From Triplophysa rosa (taxonomy: Eukaryota > Chordata > Actinopteri > Cypriniformes > Nemacheilidae): a stretch of DNA of 64,000 nt. Position numbers and translations under genes: made by a program. Of the stretch, positions 36,259-48,612 are shown piece after piece (the stretch's first letter is position 1; every line of letters starts with the position of its first letter). Location of the stretch: positions 26,412,560 to 26,476,559 of the forward strand of contig NC_079900.1 in the NCBI RefSeq assembly GCF_024868665.1, in the 5' to 3' direction. Under the pieces are notes generated by a model. The model saw only the letters and a program-made list of their open reading frames with translations. It was not told the origin of the DNA and ran no database searches.

Positions 36259-36851
36259 ATGTCACGTACGATACGCGAACTTTACGAATTATTGGGCATT
36301 AAATCGGTTCGTAACAGCGTGTTCCACCCCCAAACAGACAGCCTGGTAGAGCGGTTTAATCGCACGTTAAAAACCATGATTCGTAAGGTTGTTCACGAGG
36401 ACGCCAAAAATTGGGATAAATGGCTGGAACCCCTCTTATTCACTGTGCGAGAGGTCCCACAAGCCTCCACGGGGTTTTCCCCCTTTGAGCTTCTCTTTGG
36501 ACGCCAGCCCCGAGGGGTTTTGGACGTCCTGAGAGAGTCTTCGTAGGACGGACCCTCCAGCAGCAAAAACGAAATTCAACATGTCCTGGACCTGAGAACA
36601 AAAGTCCATACACTGGGGCGGGACAAACAGAGCCGGCTGTATAACAGGGGAACCAATTTACGGAAATTTTCACCGGGAGAAAAAGTGCTTGTATTACTCC
36701 CAACATCGAGTTCCAGATTACTAGTGAAGTGGTAAGGGCCGTTTATGGTCACATGGCAAGTTGGAGATCTCGATTATGAGGTAGTACAATCAGATAGGAG
36801 CGGGACGCGTCAAATTTACCACCTCAATCATCACCTCAAGACCGTGATCAG
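36259..36851 (+). pseudogene. Integrase core and GPF module, copy 2
   Basis: Same truncated integrase as copy 1, placed before RT, with the same stop inside the GPF module (36733-36735). Confidence 0.85.
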
Positions 36852-37984
36852 TGGAGAGGATACAACAGTCACGATCCCTCGCTCTGGCTCCAGGGGAAGA
36901 TCACCTCTCACCCTCCCAGCTCACTGATGTGGCCAAGTTGCAGGCAGAGTTTGCAGATGTGTTCTCGCCCCTACCTGGCCGAACAAACCTCATTCAGCAC
37001 CATATCGAGATGGCGCCCGGCGTAGTAGTTCGCAGCCGGCCCTATCGTTTACCTGAGCACAAGAAAAATGTGGTTCAGATGGAATTAGCGGCAATGCTGG
37101 AAATGGGGGTAATAGAAGAATCCAACAGTGACTGGGCGAGCCAGATAGTTTTGGTTCCCAAAACAGATGGCTCGGTCAGGTTCTGTGTGGATTACCGCAA
37201 GGTGAACGCGGTATCGAAGTTTGATGCCTATCCAATGCCACGGGTCGACGAATTACTTGATCGGCTAGGCACGGCTCGTTTTTATTCGACACTAGACTTA
37301 ACGAAAGGATACTGGCAGATCCCCTTATCACCGGTATCTAAGGAAAAAACAGCCTTCACCATGCCGTTCGGATTACACCAATTTGTGACACTTCCGTTTG
37401 GCTTGTTCGGAGCGCCGGCCACCTTTCAGCAGCTCATGGACCTCCGACGGCATATGCCTCTGCTTATCTAGATGATATTATAATTTACAGCAACGACTGT
37501 CAGCGGCATCTCCAACATCTAAGGGCGGTCCTGGGAGTGCTGAGGGCGGCCGGTCTCACGGCCTAACCTGAAGAAGTGTGTGGTTGGGCGGGTGGAGGTC
37601 AGGTATCTGGGCTTCCACTTGGGACACGTACAGGTGCGGCCCCAAATTAATAAGACCACAGCCGTTGCGACGTGTCCGAGTCCTAAGACCAAAAAGGAGG
37701 TAAGACAGTTCCTGGGGCTGGCGGGATATTACAGGCGCTTTGTGCCCAACTATTCGGACCTCACCAGCCCGCTGACTGATCTTACTAAAAAGGAAGCATC
37801 AGATCCGGTCCAGTGGACGGGGCAGTGCCAGCAGGCATTTACCCAAGTGACAGCTGCCCTGTGTGGCGGACCGCTCTTCCTGACTTTTCTCTCCCTTTCT
37901 TGTTGCAGACTGAGGCGTCGGACAGGGGGCTGGGTGCCGTCCTGGCACAGGAGGTGGGGGGGTGAGGAGCGGCCGGTGCTGTAA
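36851..37984 (+). pseudogene. Reverse transcriptase, copy 2
   Basis: Same RT as copy 1, with YLDD at 37465-37476 and the same frameshift before it. Confidence 0.9.
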
Positions 37985-38242
37985 GAATGTTTGGCCATCA
38001 GATGGGCCATCCTCACCCTTAGGTACTACCTCCTGGGCCGGGAATTCACCCTCTGTTCGGACCACGCCCCCCTGCAGTGGCTTCACCGCATGAAAGATAC
38101 CAACGCCAGGATCACCCGTTGGTATCTGGCATTGCAGCCTTTTAAGTTCCAGGTGGTCCACAGGCCGGGTGCACAGATGGTTGTGGCCGACTTCCTCTCC
38201 AGGAATGAGGGGGCTGCAGGCTGGATGGCTCCCCGGCCATGA
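37891..38242 (+). pseudogene. RNase H remnant, copy 2
   Basis: Same split-frame RNase H remnant as copy 1. Confidence 0.85.
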
Positions 38243-39047
38243 GGCGGGTGGTGGGGGTATGTGGCGAGGGGGGAGTGGTTTAGCAAGGTCTGCGGCAGGA
38301 GAGAGAGCCGGGAGACGAGCGGTGAGTAAGTGGAGCAAATGCAAACAACCAACACCTGTGTCTCGTTCCAGTAAGGGCGCGGAGAGGCAGCATATAAGGA
38401 CCAAAACGCCACATACATGACGAGAGAGAGATGGACTGACCACGGGCTGCTAACAAGTATTTCTTATCCAGTGGAGATCACTCGGAGGACTATACTGGAT
38501 TCTTATCTGCTTGCAGCGTGCTGAAGGAATAGCCGCTCGTATTTTGTGTTTTATTGGACTGTGTACCTCTCTTGTTAAAGTGACAATAAAAAGCCTGTGT
38601 CAGTCCAGCCAACCTCGTCCTCTTCCTTCCTTTTACTACCGAACATCGTTACAGTCATTCTTGCCACTCGTAAAGGATTTGGACGTTGACAGGTGCTCTT
38701 TCATATATCAATGACATTAATTAGACATCATTAAAAGGCGGAGATCTGAAACTTTTCAGCTGTGCGCAATTTGCGATTTATAGACTTCGCATCTGTTTTC
38801 AATGATCATTCTAAAAAAATACAAAACATCCCGGTCTTAAGTATAGCTGTTCATAACACCTAGGGCCAGTTGCATAAAACTGTTTTAGACTTGTCTTAAA
38901 AATTAGTTGTCTAATTTGTTTCTGTTAAGATTAGTGTTTACTTTTTAAGTCAGTTGCATAAAATCTCAGATTGGTCTAATTTAAGACCAAGTTATCCACC
39001 TGGCTAGCATTTCGTTATGTACTATGTTGTCATGGAAACCAATAAAC

Positions 39048-39240
39048 CAGAGGTGGGGAACCTTGATCCTGGAGGGCCACTTTCCTGCAGAGTTTAGCTC
39101 CAACCAGCTCAAACACACGCCTGTCGTGAAGTTTCTAGTAATCCTGAAGACTTTAATGAGCTGGTTCAGGTGTGTTTGAATAGGTTGGAGATAAATACTG
39201 CAGGACAGTGGCCCTCCAGGATCAAGGTTCCCTACCCCTG
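39048..39240. mobile_element. MITE family A, copy 3
   Basis: Duplicate of 32797-32989 inside segment copy 2. Confidence 0.85.
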
Positions 39241-39983
39241 CAATAAACTGTCAACTGCTCTAGATTCAGAAATGGCCTGACTTTGTATTGTGCTATAAAG
39301 TAGCGAATATTTTAATAAATGGACGATAAGACGAGGAAGAGCTTTCAAAGACCAAAAAAATTCGCTGGAAGTCTTTTATGAAAATGCTGGTCATATACTG
39401 TATAAGGGTACATCTTAGATGGTTTGCGAAACAGACCGATTTACACTATTAATGTTCTCAGGTACTGTAGTCCAAGCCTTGTTTTCATGATTATTTCCAC
39501 TGTAATCACTGAATTTGTTCATTTTAAGTTAATTTGGCCACATTGTATTCCTCTAATATGCAAATATTTTCAGCAAAGAAAAGCTGGCTTTAGTACCTAC
39601 TGTCGGCCATTTTGTTTTAAGTTGTTCAGTGTCTTACTTTTTCCAGAATTTACACTGTTTTAAAAATTACTATGAGCTTATTTTGTGCAACAGATTTTGT
39701 GTAGTCAGACTACTTCTTAGACGCTGTCTTAAAACCATGGCTATGTTTATTATTATTGACAACAGCACACTCCTACATAGACTTGAAAATTACGTCGGCA
39801 TTAAAGGAATATCTTTGAAATGGTTTAAATCTTATTTATCCGACCGTTTTCAATTTGTAGCAATAAACAATGAGGTGTCACGCAAATCACAAGTCCAGTA
39901 CAGGGTACCACAGGGCTCAGTCTTAGGGCCTCTGCTCTTCGCATTATACATGCTACCTCTAGGAGATATAATAAAGCGACACG

Positions 39984-40221
39984 GAGTTAGCTTTCACTGT
40001 TATGCTGATGATACTCAACTTTATATTTCCTCGAAGCCTCATGAAACACAGCAGTTCCATCGAATAATGGAATGCATAGTCGATATAAAAAACTGGATGA
40101 GTGAGTTAGCTTTCACTGTTATGCTGATGATACTCAACTTTATATTTCCTCGAAGCCTCATGAAACACAGCAGTTCCATCGAATAATGGAATGCATAGTC
40201 GATATAAAAAACTGGATGAGT
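39984..40221. repeat. 119-bp tandem duplication in the LINE RT
   Basis: Two adjacent near-identical units spanning the YADD motif. 119 is not a multiple of 3, so it shifts the frame. It is absent from copy 1. Confidence 0.97.
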
Positions 40222-41599
40222 AACAACTTTTTATTACTGAACTCGGACAAAACAGAAGTGTTACTTATTGGACCGAAAACTGCTATAAGTAACAACCAAG
40301 AGTACTGTTTAACTATTGACGGATGTTCCATAAAACCCTCGTCTTCAGCAAAGAATCTTGGCGTTCTATTCGATAGTAATCTGTCATTTGAGAGCCACGT
40401 CGCCAACACCTGTAAAATTGCATTTTTCATTCTTAAGAATATATCTAAACTACGTCATATGCAGTCAATGTCAGATGCAGAGAAGTTAATTCATGCAGTC
40501 ATGACATCAAGACTAGACTACTGTAATGCACTGTTAGGTGGTTGCCCTGCAGGCTTATTACAAAAACTCCAACTGGTGCAATACGCGGCAGCTTGAGTTC
40601 TTACACGTACAAAAAAGTATGAACATATTAGCCCGGTTCTGTCAACCTTGCACTGGTTACCTCTAAAGCATCGCGTTAATTTTAAAATCTTGCTTATTAC
40701 CTATAAAGCCCTACATGGTTTAGCTCCTCAATACTTGAATGAACTCTTTTTGTATTACAGTCCTTCACGTGCATTACGCTCTCAGGCGTCCTGTCAGTTG
40801 GTAATACCTAGAATTTCAAAATCAAGTGCAGGTGGTAGATCCTTTTCCTATCTAGCGCCTAAACTTTGGAATAGTCTTCCTTGCACTGTCCGGGAGGCAG
40901 ACACACTCTGTCAGTTTAAATCTAGACTAAAGACGCATCTTTTAAATCTTGCATACACTACTCTTCCATAATATAAATCCTGTGAGGGTTTAGGCTGCAT
41001 TAGTTAGATCAACCGGAACCAAAAACACAACTGATGTACTTGTTGCATCAAAGAGTGCAGAACAGTACTCTACTCTCAGCCAGTCTTGTCTCATTGTTCC
41101 AAGGTTACCACAGCGAGCAAGATGCAGTTCATGGCCTGACCTGATGGTAGAGCAGAGAATGGGAAGCGGCGACCTGACAAGAGCTGAGATGATAGAGCTG
41201 GATAAATAAGGACGCAGTCACCTGACACGTCTTCATCACAAAATTTCAAATGCTATTAGATTATTAATGATAATCTTAAACTATAATTTACCTTATTAGT
41301 AAGTTTATTTATTTTATTTAGCCTTGTTGTGCAAGCTCTCTGGAGCTTGTGCAGAGGCAGCAGCTTTTGCCAGAGGGGAACTGGAATCCCCTGGTTGGGC
41401 CTGGGTTCTCCTGAAGTTTTTTTTCTCGATTAGAGTTTTGGGTTCCTCGCCACCGTTTGCATACTGTTTTTGCACTATCTGCCTGGCCGGGGGGGCTGCT
41501 TTAGAATTTTAAAGTTTTACTTAATTAACATTGCATATAGGAATTTATAGTCTGTTATATTTGACCTGTGCTTCTCTCTCCTTTATCTTACATGTGTGC

Positions 41600-41953
41600 T
41601 CTCACTGTGCGTGTGTGTGTGTGTGTGTGCGTTCATGTTTGTATATCCCGGTGGGGACCTAAACCTGAATACACAACAACACATGGGGACTCGTGTCACC
41701 GTGGGGACCAAAATTGAGGTCCCCAGGGGCAAAAAAGCTAATAAATTGTACAGAACAATATTTTTTACAAATCTAAAAATGCAAAAAGTGTTCTATGATC
41801 TTTAGGTTTAGGGATAGGGTTAGGGATAGGGGATAGAATATACAGTTTGTACAGTATAAAAACATTACGCCTATGGACTGTCCCCACGGGGATAGTCAAC
41901 CAAAGCGTGTGTGCGTACTTGTCTGTGTACGTGTGTGTGTGTGTGCGTGCGCG

Positions 41954-41984
<31 letters not shown>

Positions 41985-42005
41985 CTATGTCTATGTGTGT
42001 TAGTA
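41600..42005. mobile_element. (GT)n tracts flanking a MITE with telomere-like core
   Basis: GT repeats at 41608-41630 and about 41931-41984 bracket a palindromic piece with ccggtggggacc and tccccacgggga arms. Its core, about 41804-41832, has GGGATAGGGTTAGGGATAGG. Such GT-associated elements are common in fish (from memory). Confidence 0.65.
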
Positions 42006-42215
42006 CGTGTGCATATTGTGTGTGTGGAGTGTTTTGTATTTGGGTATGTCTGTCTTCTGTGTTTTCAACTTTTTCTTGTTTTTGCAGGTACAACTTTAAT
42101 TGTTTTGCTTATAGTCAATATGTCTTATATACAGCTGCTTTGTATCAATAAAAATTGTAAAAAGCGCTATATAAATAAAGTTGAGTTGAGTTGAGTTTAT
42201 GCAACTGGCCCCTAG

Positions 42216-42521
42216 TAATTGCCTAATACTATGAATGATTATGCATGTTATGTAAAAACTATTTTGAAGTATTAAGGAGGTGGGCTCGGCATTTGTCAAA
42301 CCACCACAGCCTTAAAAAAACAAAACCCCTATATACACTTAAATTAACCTTTTTATGGTTAAAGCAATGGTTGGGGTTCTCCATATTTAACCCAACCATG
42401 GGTTAAAACAACCCAGTATTTTTAAAGTGTGGTTTGACATATCAACAAGAATACAGACATTGGAGGGCTTGTGATGTAAATATACAGTAGTTAAATACAA
42501 TCAAGTAGGAAGGCATACTAT

Positions 42522-42553
<32 letters not shown>

Positions 42554-43196
42554 TTTTTCTTGAAGAGCAAGAAACAATCATTCTGCTTAAGATCTGTTTA
42601 AACAACAACAACAACAAAACGCAATTATAGGACAAACATGTGAAGGCAAATGATGACATGAAACATGCTATGAAGAGGACTGAGAATGGGATTCACGTGT
42701 GCTTCCACAGAGATGTGTTCAATGTATTTAAAGGCCATAATAAGCCAGCATTTTTTTTCACTTCAACATATTTCCCAGGGGTCTAACTAGGCTATTTTGT
42801 CATTGTAAATCTATAGCCTGAAAAACAAAACGTACAGTAAACAAAGTAAATTACAAAGAGTGGACTTCAAATTAAATTCCTCACCTATTTTTATTCTAAA
42901 GCACTAAACTTTCACATATAGACTTCAATTATATTGACCAATCTTTTTTTAGCATTTTGAATAAAAGAGCTACTTTATTTGTATATTACATTCTGATTGG
43001 TTTTTAACAGGTTTAAAAACACCTAAAACGTCTCTATGAACTGGACCGTGTGACTAACTTCAGTATTGTAGTATTTTCCTGTGGATTGACTTGTTTGGAT
43101 GAATTGCTCACAACAAAATAAATAGTGTTGAAATATTGATTTCATGGGGACTTCAATATCACATGTTGTGCTTTTTTAGCTGATTAGCATAAACTT
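42216..43196. other. Unassigned, with a (CTTT)n tract
   Basis: Tetranucleotide CTTT run at about 42529-42560. Nothing else seen. Confidence 0.5.
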
Positions 43197-43522
43197 TAAT
43201 GTGATAGTTCTGAAAATGAAAATTCTGTCATTTACTCCCCCTCTTGTCATTTCAAACCTGTGGGACTTTTCTTCTTCTGCAGAACACAAAAGAAGACGTT
43301 TTGAAGAATGTTGGTATGTGAACATTTCAAGAACCCATTCACTTTTATCGTATGGACACAAAACCAATGCAAGTGAATGGGTACCGCCGTTATTCGGTTA
43401 ACAACATTCTTTAAAATATCTTTTTTGTTTTGCTAAATAAGAAAGCCATACAGGTTTGAAACGACAAGAGGGGGAGTAAATAATGACAGAATTTTCATTT
43501 TTGGGTGAACTGTCCTTTAACC
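43197..43522. mobile_element. Palindromic MITE, family D
   Basis: The two halves are inverted copies: gaaaatgaaaattctgtcat on the left, atgacagaattttcattttt on the right, and ttctgcagaacacaaaagaa in the body. This is a well-known fish repeat shape, typically ending ggtgaactatcccttta. Partial relatives lie at about 44340-44490, 47540-47750 and 49035-49200. Confidence 0.8.
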
Positions 43523-43877
43523 CCTTAACATGCACATGGCCCATGGAATGTGTGTGTTTTATTGTGTCTAAAAAAACTCAAGATTTATGTTCTGAACTTG
43601 TTTTTGCAATAAAAAAATGTAAAAATAGGGGAGCTTATATAAGAGGTTAATGTAGTCAGTGCTCAGTTGTTTGCTTCTAACATGTATCAAGTAAGTTGAC
43701 TGTTTATGAAGTCTTCATAGTATAAATAATTTGGCAAGCTACAATTTCAAATAAGCTTTCCAAAGACTGCACAGGAGCTTCTGCACAGGGGTTGTTCATG
43801 TGGGTTTAGTGCCTGTGAATTCATAGCATCTCTTACTGTCACACATGGCTGAGCATTGAACACACTGATTCCAGATG

Positions 43878-43908
<31 letters not shown>

Positions 43909-44144
43909 TGGGTGGGTGGGTGTAAGCAAGGGTTGTTTTGTTTAGAGTTTTGTTTAACACCCCCGTGGTCTTTCTCTTCCTCTGAGCACAATATGTGAGC
44001 TGACACGCTCAGATGCCAATAGTTGCCTGGGCATCGGTGTGATTTTAAAGTAACTCAGGACATTGGAGGACAGAAACAAACTATATATTTGACCAACACT
44101 GAAAATATAACATTGTGTCAATTATGTTAAAATTCTTACTTAGG
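43523..44144. other. Unassigned, with (TC)n(TG)n tract
   Basis: Compound microsatellite at about 43878-43922. Nothing else seen. Confidence 0.5.
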
Positions 44145-44336
44145 CAGGGATCCCCAAACCTATTCCTGGAGGGCCGGTGTCCTGCAGAGGTCCATCCTAC
44201 CTCAACAAACCTGCCTGCAAGTTTCTGCTGTGCCTAGTGAGATCTTGATTGGCTGCTTCTTGTTAGAGTTTTAATTTGGGTTGGAGCTAAACTCTGCAGG
44301 ACACCGGCCCTCCAGGACCGAACCTGGAGACCCCTG
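44145..44336. mobile_element. MITE family A, copy 4
   Basis: Inverted ends CAGGGATCCCCAAACC and GGAGACCCCTG; core shared with the other family A copies. Confidence 0.85.
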
Positions 44337-44490
44337 GTTAAAGTCACCCCATTGACTTGCACTGGTTTTGTGTCAATACAATACAAGTGAACGGAGACCA
44401 ATGATTTTTGGTTACTAACAGTCTTCAAAATATCTTCTTTTTTATTTTATTTTTCTACATTTTCATTTTGAGGTGAACTACTCCTTTAAC

Positions 44491-45855
44491 CCTTGAATGG
44501 TGTTTGAGTCTGTACTAAAATGTCTACTAAAATTAAAAATGTATTTTTTTATATTTATATTTATCCAAGGTAAACGTGTTATTATTTTTCATCCCATATC
44601 TAGATATTTATGATAGCTCCTATTAAGTAAATGGCTTAACAGAGGTACATAGTAAATATTACCCATATATACTGTCTATGTGGTTTGTAATTTGGTTAAA
44701 GTAAACATCTGTGAATTTAACATATACTGTACATTTTATAATAATAATAATAATGCTGAAACACTGGCTCAGTCACAAAAACATTAACACCTTACAACAG
44801 TTGTCATAAACGAACATATTCTGTTCTAAAAAGTCATATTACTATTTATCATTACAATATTAAACTATGGAAGCAGTCTAGTGTACATTTTTATTATTCA
44901 ACATGTTTTTTTTTTGTCAACATGATATTGAAGAACTGATATCGTCCCAGTATCCACTGAAGAACAAATCTGGAGGGATTATAAACTCTTCGCAGGGCAG
45001 CTGTTTGAAACAGGTGTAAGAGAGGCACAGGCAGAGCACAGGCAGTGATGAGCACTGCCACATGTTCAACATAAATCTGTCTAAAAGAAAAAATGAATGA
45101 GAACACAGAGATACAGATGACACGTGCATATCTAGAGAGGGCAACAGGTGAAAAGTATGTATGACAGGTAAACGTTACACTCAGACCATGTGGCTGGGAG
45201 ACATTTTCATCAGAATGAAGGAAGAAAACATACTTTTGTAACCACTGTGGCTCTTATGGCAAAATGGTAAATGGGTGCAAAATCACCAGCAACGCTGAAG
45301 TGTCAACCAGATGGTGCTGAAATATTTACAGTATATCACAATGTCGATAATTATAAACATCATCCTTAGTGACAATACACTCTATAATGTGACACCCCTA
45401 TTGTTACATCGTAATAAAGCATTATAATGTAACAGTATTCTCACTTATTTTTATATAATGAAATGTCCTTAAATTTTCATTAAAGAAAAATATTTTTATG
45501 GAGATAATGCAGACAGTAATTTCCCATTTTTATTAAAATACTGAAATTCCATAAAATGGCATACGTCAAAGGTGTGCTGAAATGGGCATTTTTATTATTT
45601 TATACTGTTGTCTGAGGTCTACTTATGATGTTCGCGTGGTTTTTACATTCTAAAACATCAAAATCAATAAGTAATAGGCTATTTTCTACCCTGGTTTTGA
45701 GGCCGGCTGGAGAAACGCTCAGTTTTAATGGGCGTGCCCCATCGACGACTTGGAAGTAAACGCCCACTGCTATGATTGGACAGCAGTTTGCGTAGTAAAC
45801 TTAGTTGGAGCCTTCTGTGAATTTGGTTAGACACGTAACGTTAGGTTACACATTA
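44491..45855. other. Unassigned
   Basis: Antisense frames at 44894-45144 have no recognisable domain. AT-rich. Confidence 0.3.
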
Positions 45856-46166
45856 TCATTTATCAGGACATATCAAGCGATCTCTAACAAAGCAATAGTG
45901 ACGCATAGTACAAATATGTTTTACATAAGATTGCTGCGCCATTCCTGTCGGATCCAATATTGACTGCACAGCACTGCTTTTTAATTTAAGTCTCTCCGCA
46001 AACCCAGCGCCTTGTTCACAAAGGAATCCATAGTGAAATGAAGCGAACAAATGCTCAATGTTTCACCCACGTGAGCAGGAACGTACTTAAACCACACATT
46101 CCTAATATCAGAATCCGAAGGAAGCGACTGTGTTCTTCCACAACCAGGCGCTGCACAATGTTGCAT
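45856..46166 (-). pseudogene. THAP-domain protein fragment, frameshifted
   Basis: From ATG at 46166 the first 44 residues show a THAP-type C2CH zinc finger: C4 and C9 (HCAAPGC), W25, then C40-X2-H43 (ICSLHF). The C9-C40 spacing is short for the family. After DSFVNKA the frame is lost; the expected continuation (AGFAERLKLKSSAVQSILDP) is in the next frame, down to 45856. THAP fingers bind DNA and occur both in host genes and in P-element-like transposases. Multi-copy THAP genes of this type occur in fish, so this is probably a repeat-associated remnant. Confidence 0.65.
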
Positions 46167-46271
46167 GTTTATTGCTTGGTCGCTCTAAATATAAATAACA
46201 GTGAAACAAGTCCTCACTTTTGCACATATGACACGGGGCTAGCCGCTCTCGAGAACCCTTCGCTTAAGTGA

Positions 46272-47234
46272 CAGGGTTGCCAGATCTTCACAAAAAAATA
46301 AGCAAATAAGGACAAGACAAAAACAAACCTTAAAATGCTAATTGTTTATATATTTTATAAGACTAAAAATTCTTAAAATCTGCAACAGACCATTTATTAA
46401 GACCTAATTGCAGAGGCTTTTTGATCTAAGACCAAACAACAAGCATAAAAGCGCTTATTAATAACAAAGTGGCAATACAGCAAAAGAGCGCTGTGTTATG
46501 TAGCCTTCCGAGCATAAACACAACGCATATCTGCAGTTTAGTTTAAACTGACGGACAAACGAATCTTTAGCCGAAAAATATTTCGCTATGGTTACCAGTT
46601 TGTCAATCATCACAAATGCGGGAGTGTGTACTATGTGTGGCTAAAGTCATTCGCGAACCAGTGGGCGGGGCTAGAGAAGTGGAAGAGAAGCCCCTTTAAC
46701 ACCAAATGTACATTTTCCTGTTCTTTAACAGATTAAATACTGGAAAAAAACTGAAGTTTTCCTTTAAATAAAGGTCATTATCAGTTGTACAAACACCGTT
46801 GCTGGAGTTTTCTTTAATTATATTTCAACTTTTGCATTTCAACTTACAGTGTAAAATTAAGTGTTAAATTATTCTCACTTGTAGTCTGCTTTCAATTTGA
46901 GTTTACCTTTATTTACTTTAATCAAAGTTAGAACCCAGAACGAGCAATACGAGACTGGTCTCTACAGTTTCATTAACTTTTTTATTTGAAACCATTACAA
47001 AATTTATTTTAGTTGTGTTTTGGTTATTTTCCAATAGGATTAATCTGCCAGATAACATCCCCCCAATAGAATCTATCACCATATATATATATATATATAT
47101 ACCAGTAGACATAGTTTCCATTAAAGCCAGTACAGTTCCCATTATAACCATTAAATCCATTGCACAGAAAATGTGTATAAGCCTCTTTTTCAGATGTGAA
47201 ATATATACATTTCAAATGACCTTTAAATTGTGCG
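46272..47234. other. Unassigned
   Basis: A short (AT)n run at about 47083-47100. Nothing else seen. Confidence 0.3.
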
Positions 47235-47410
47235 CAGCTGAACACTTTCAGATCTCCGCCTTGTAAAGGATGTGGAATTAATGACATTGATATATAAAAG
47301 AGAACCTGTTAACATCCAAATCCTTTACTAGCGGCAAGAATGGCTGAAATATATTTCCAAAAACCTGCAGCACTCGGACAAGCGAAAATGCGTATCTCTG
47401 CCCAGATTCT
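47235..47410 (-). repeat. Inverted copy of the repeat at 28510/32403
   Basis: On the minus strand it contains cattcttgccgctagtaaag and ggcggagatctgaaagtgtt, matching 32405-32500, and continues past the point where the LTR element inserted in the other copies. It supplies the empty-site arrangement. Confidence 0.7.
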
Positions 47411-48612
47411 GACGTGGCTGTTGAACACAAATAAAGATATTCAGAAGAATATTAGCAACTATATATAATATTAGAGATTTCTAGTCAAACAATGGTAGTC
47501 AAATGTGCCCCAGAACTGTTTGTTTTCCTAAATTCTTCAAAATATCTTCTTTTGTGTTTAACAGAACAAAAAAATACAATAACTTTTTCTATATGGTAGT
47601 TAATGGTGCCCCAGAAATTTCAGTTTCATCCAAATATCTTTCTTTGCGTTCAACAGAACAAAGAAATTGATACAGGTTTAGAACAACGAGATGATGAGTT
47701 ATTCATGACAGAATTTTTATTTTTGGGTGGACTTTCACCTTTAATAAAGAGGGGTGTTTTGTGATGTATAATCAACACTGAAAACCCTAATAAGTTGACT
47801 GAACTAAATTGATTGAGTAAACTCGTTGCCTCAATTTAATTGAGTAATGGAGTCTCCCGAAACTTGCATATTTAAGTTTATTTAACTTGGCGGTTTTGTA
47901 GACTATACTTTAATCTTTCAGTTCACCAAACTTGGCGCTTATTTAATGTACTTAAATTATTTTGTTCACTTAACTTGGTATTAATTTCAAGTGTACTTAA
48001 ATATTTGTTCACTTATTTGTTATCATAATGGTGTTATTATTTTTGAAGCTTTGTGCATACATAACTGAAATACAAAAACAATGAACAGCATATTTAATCT
48101 TTGAATTTTTATTGACGAAATGTCACAATGTTAATGAAAATACAGTAAAACACTATACTGTAATGGGAATGGGTCACCGCCACACTGTAAAGGTGGTAAC
48201 AACCAAATTAACTGCAGTACATCAATTGTACAACTCTATGCACATTTACAGTATACTTCACTCAAGTATCACAATTATGTTAATGTAAACATAACTATTA
48301 CATTTGACCGTTTAAGCTGTGCAAACATTGCAAACTAAAATAATTACATATATAAATACATATAATAATTACTTTATAATTACTTTATTACATTAGTCTT
48401 TCACCAAAATTACACAGTGTTACAGTACAAATATACTGTGGAAATATTAAGGTGAAATATTAATATAATAAGGTGGTATAACAACAGTAAAAATGTCCAA
48501 CATTAACTGGTGGACTTACATCAATTGTACAACTCTGCACCAATTACACTTTTTACGCCTCACAATTGTTAATGTACTGAACATGTAGGCTAAACATAAT
48601 AAAAACTACATT

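Larger units (their letters stand above)
34877..38653 (+). mobile_element. Gmr1-like Ty3/Gypsy retrotransposon, copy 2
   Basis: The same insertion as 28626-32402, carried along by the segment duplication: same GTCAT flanks (34872-34876 and 38654-38658), same deletions, stops and frameshifts. LTRs are 34877-35268 and 38260-38653; the tRNA-Phe primer site is 35270-35287. Not an independent insertion. Confidence 0.9.
34101..40469. repeat. Tandem 6.25 kb segment, copy 2
   Basis: Matches 27850-34099 with rare substitutions, for example gtaaactgac/gtaagctgac and cttctcatctg/cttcgcatctg. It has one extra 119-bp internal duplication in the LINE. Unlike copy 1 it continues into the LINE 3' end. Confidence 0.97.
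39729..42195 (+). mobile_element. L2-type LINE, 5'-truncated, with 3' end
   Basis: RT begins as in copy 1. It is frameshifted by a 119-bp duplication (39984-40102 repeated at 40103-40221), resumes at 40186-40596, meets an in-frame TGA, and finishes with HWLPLKHRVNFKILLITYKA and LAPKLWNSLP up to 40971. The 3' UTR ends with AAGCGCTATATAAATAAAG and three TTGAG units (42179-42193), an L2-style microsatellite tail. Later insertions interrupt the UTR. Confidence 0.85.
38860..42215. mobile_element. Composite flanked by 20-bp inverted ends
   Basis: CTAGGGCCAGTTGCATAAA at the left and TTTATGCAACTGGCCCCTAG at the right are inverted copies. Between them lie MITE A copy 3, an L2 LINE and a microsatellite/MITE cluster. 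A DNA element seems to have been filled by later insertions. Its left end also occurs in copy 1 of the duplication at 32609. Confidence 0.6.

Noticed and set aside
28626..38653. Two independent insertions of the Gmr1-like element
   Set aside because: Both share the same flanking sequence, the same target duplication and identical internal damage, so they are one insertion copied with its surroundings.
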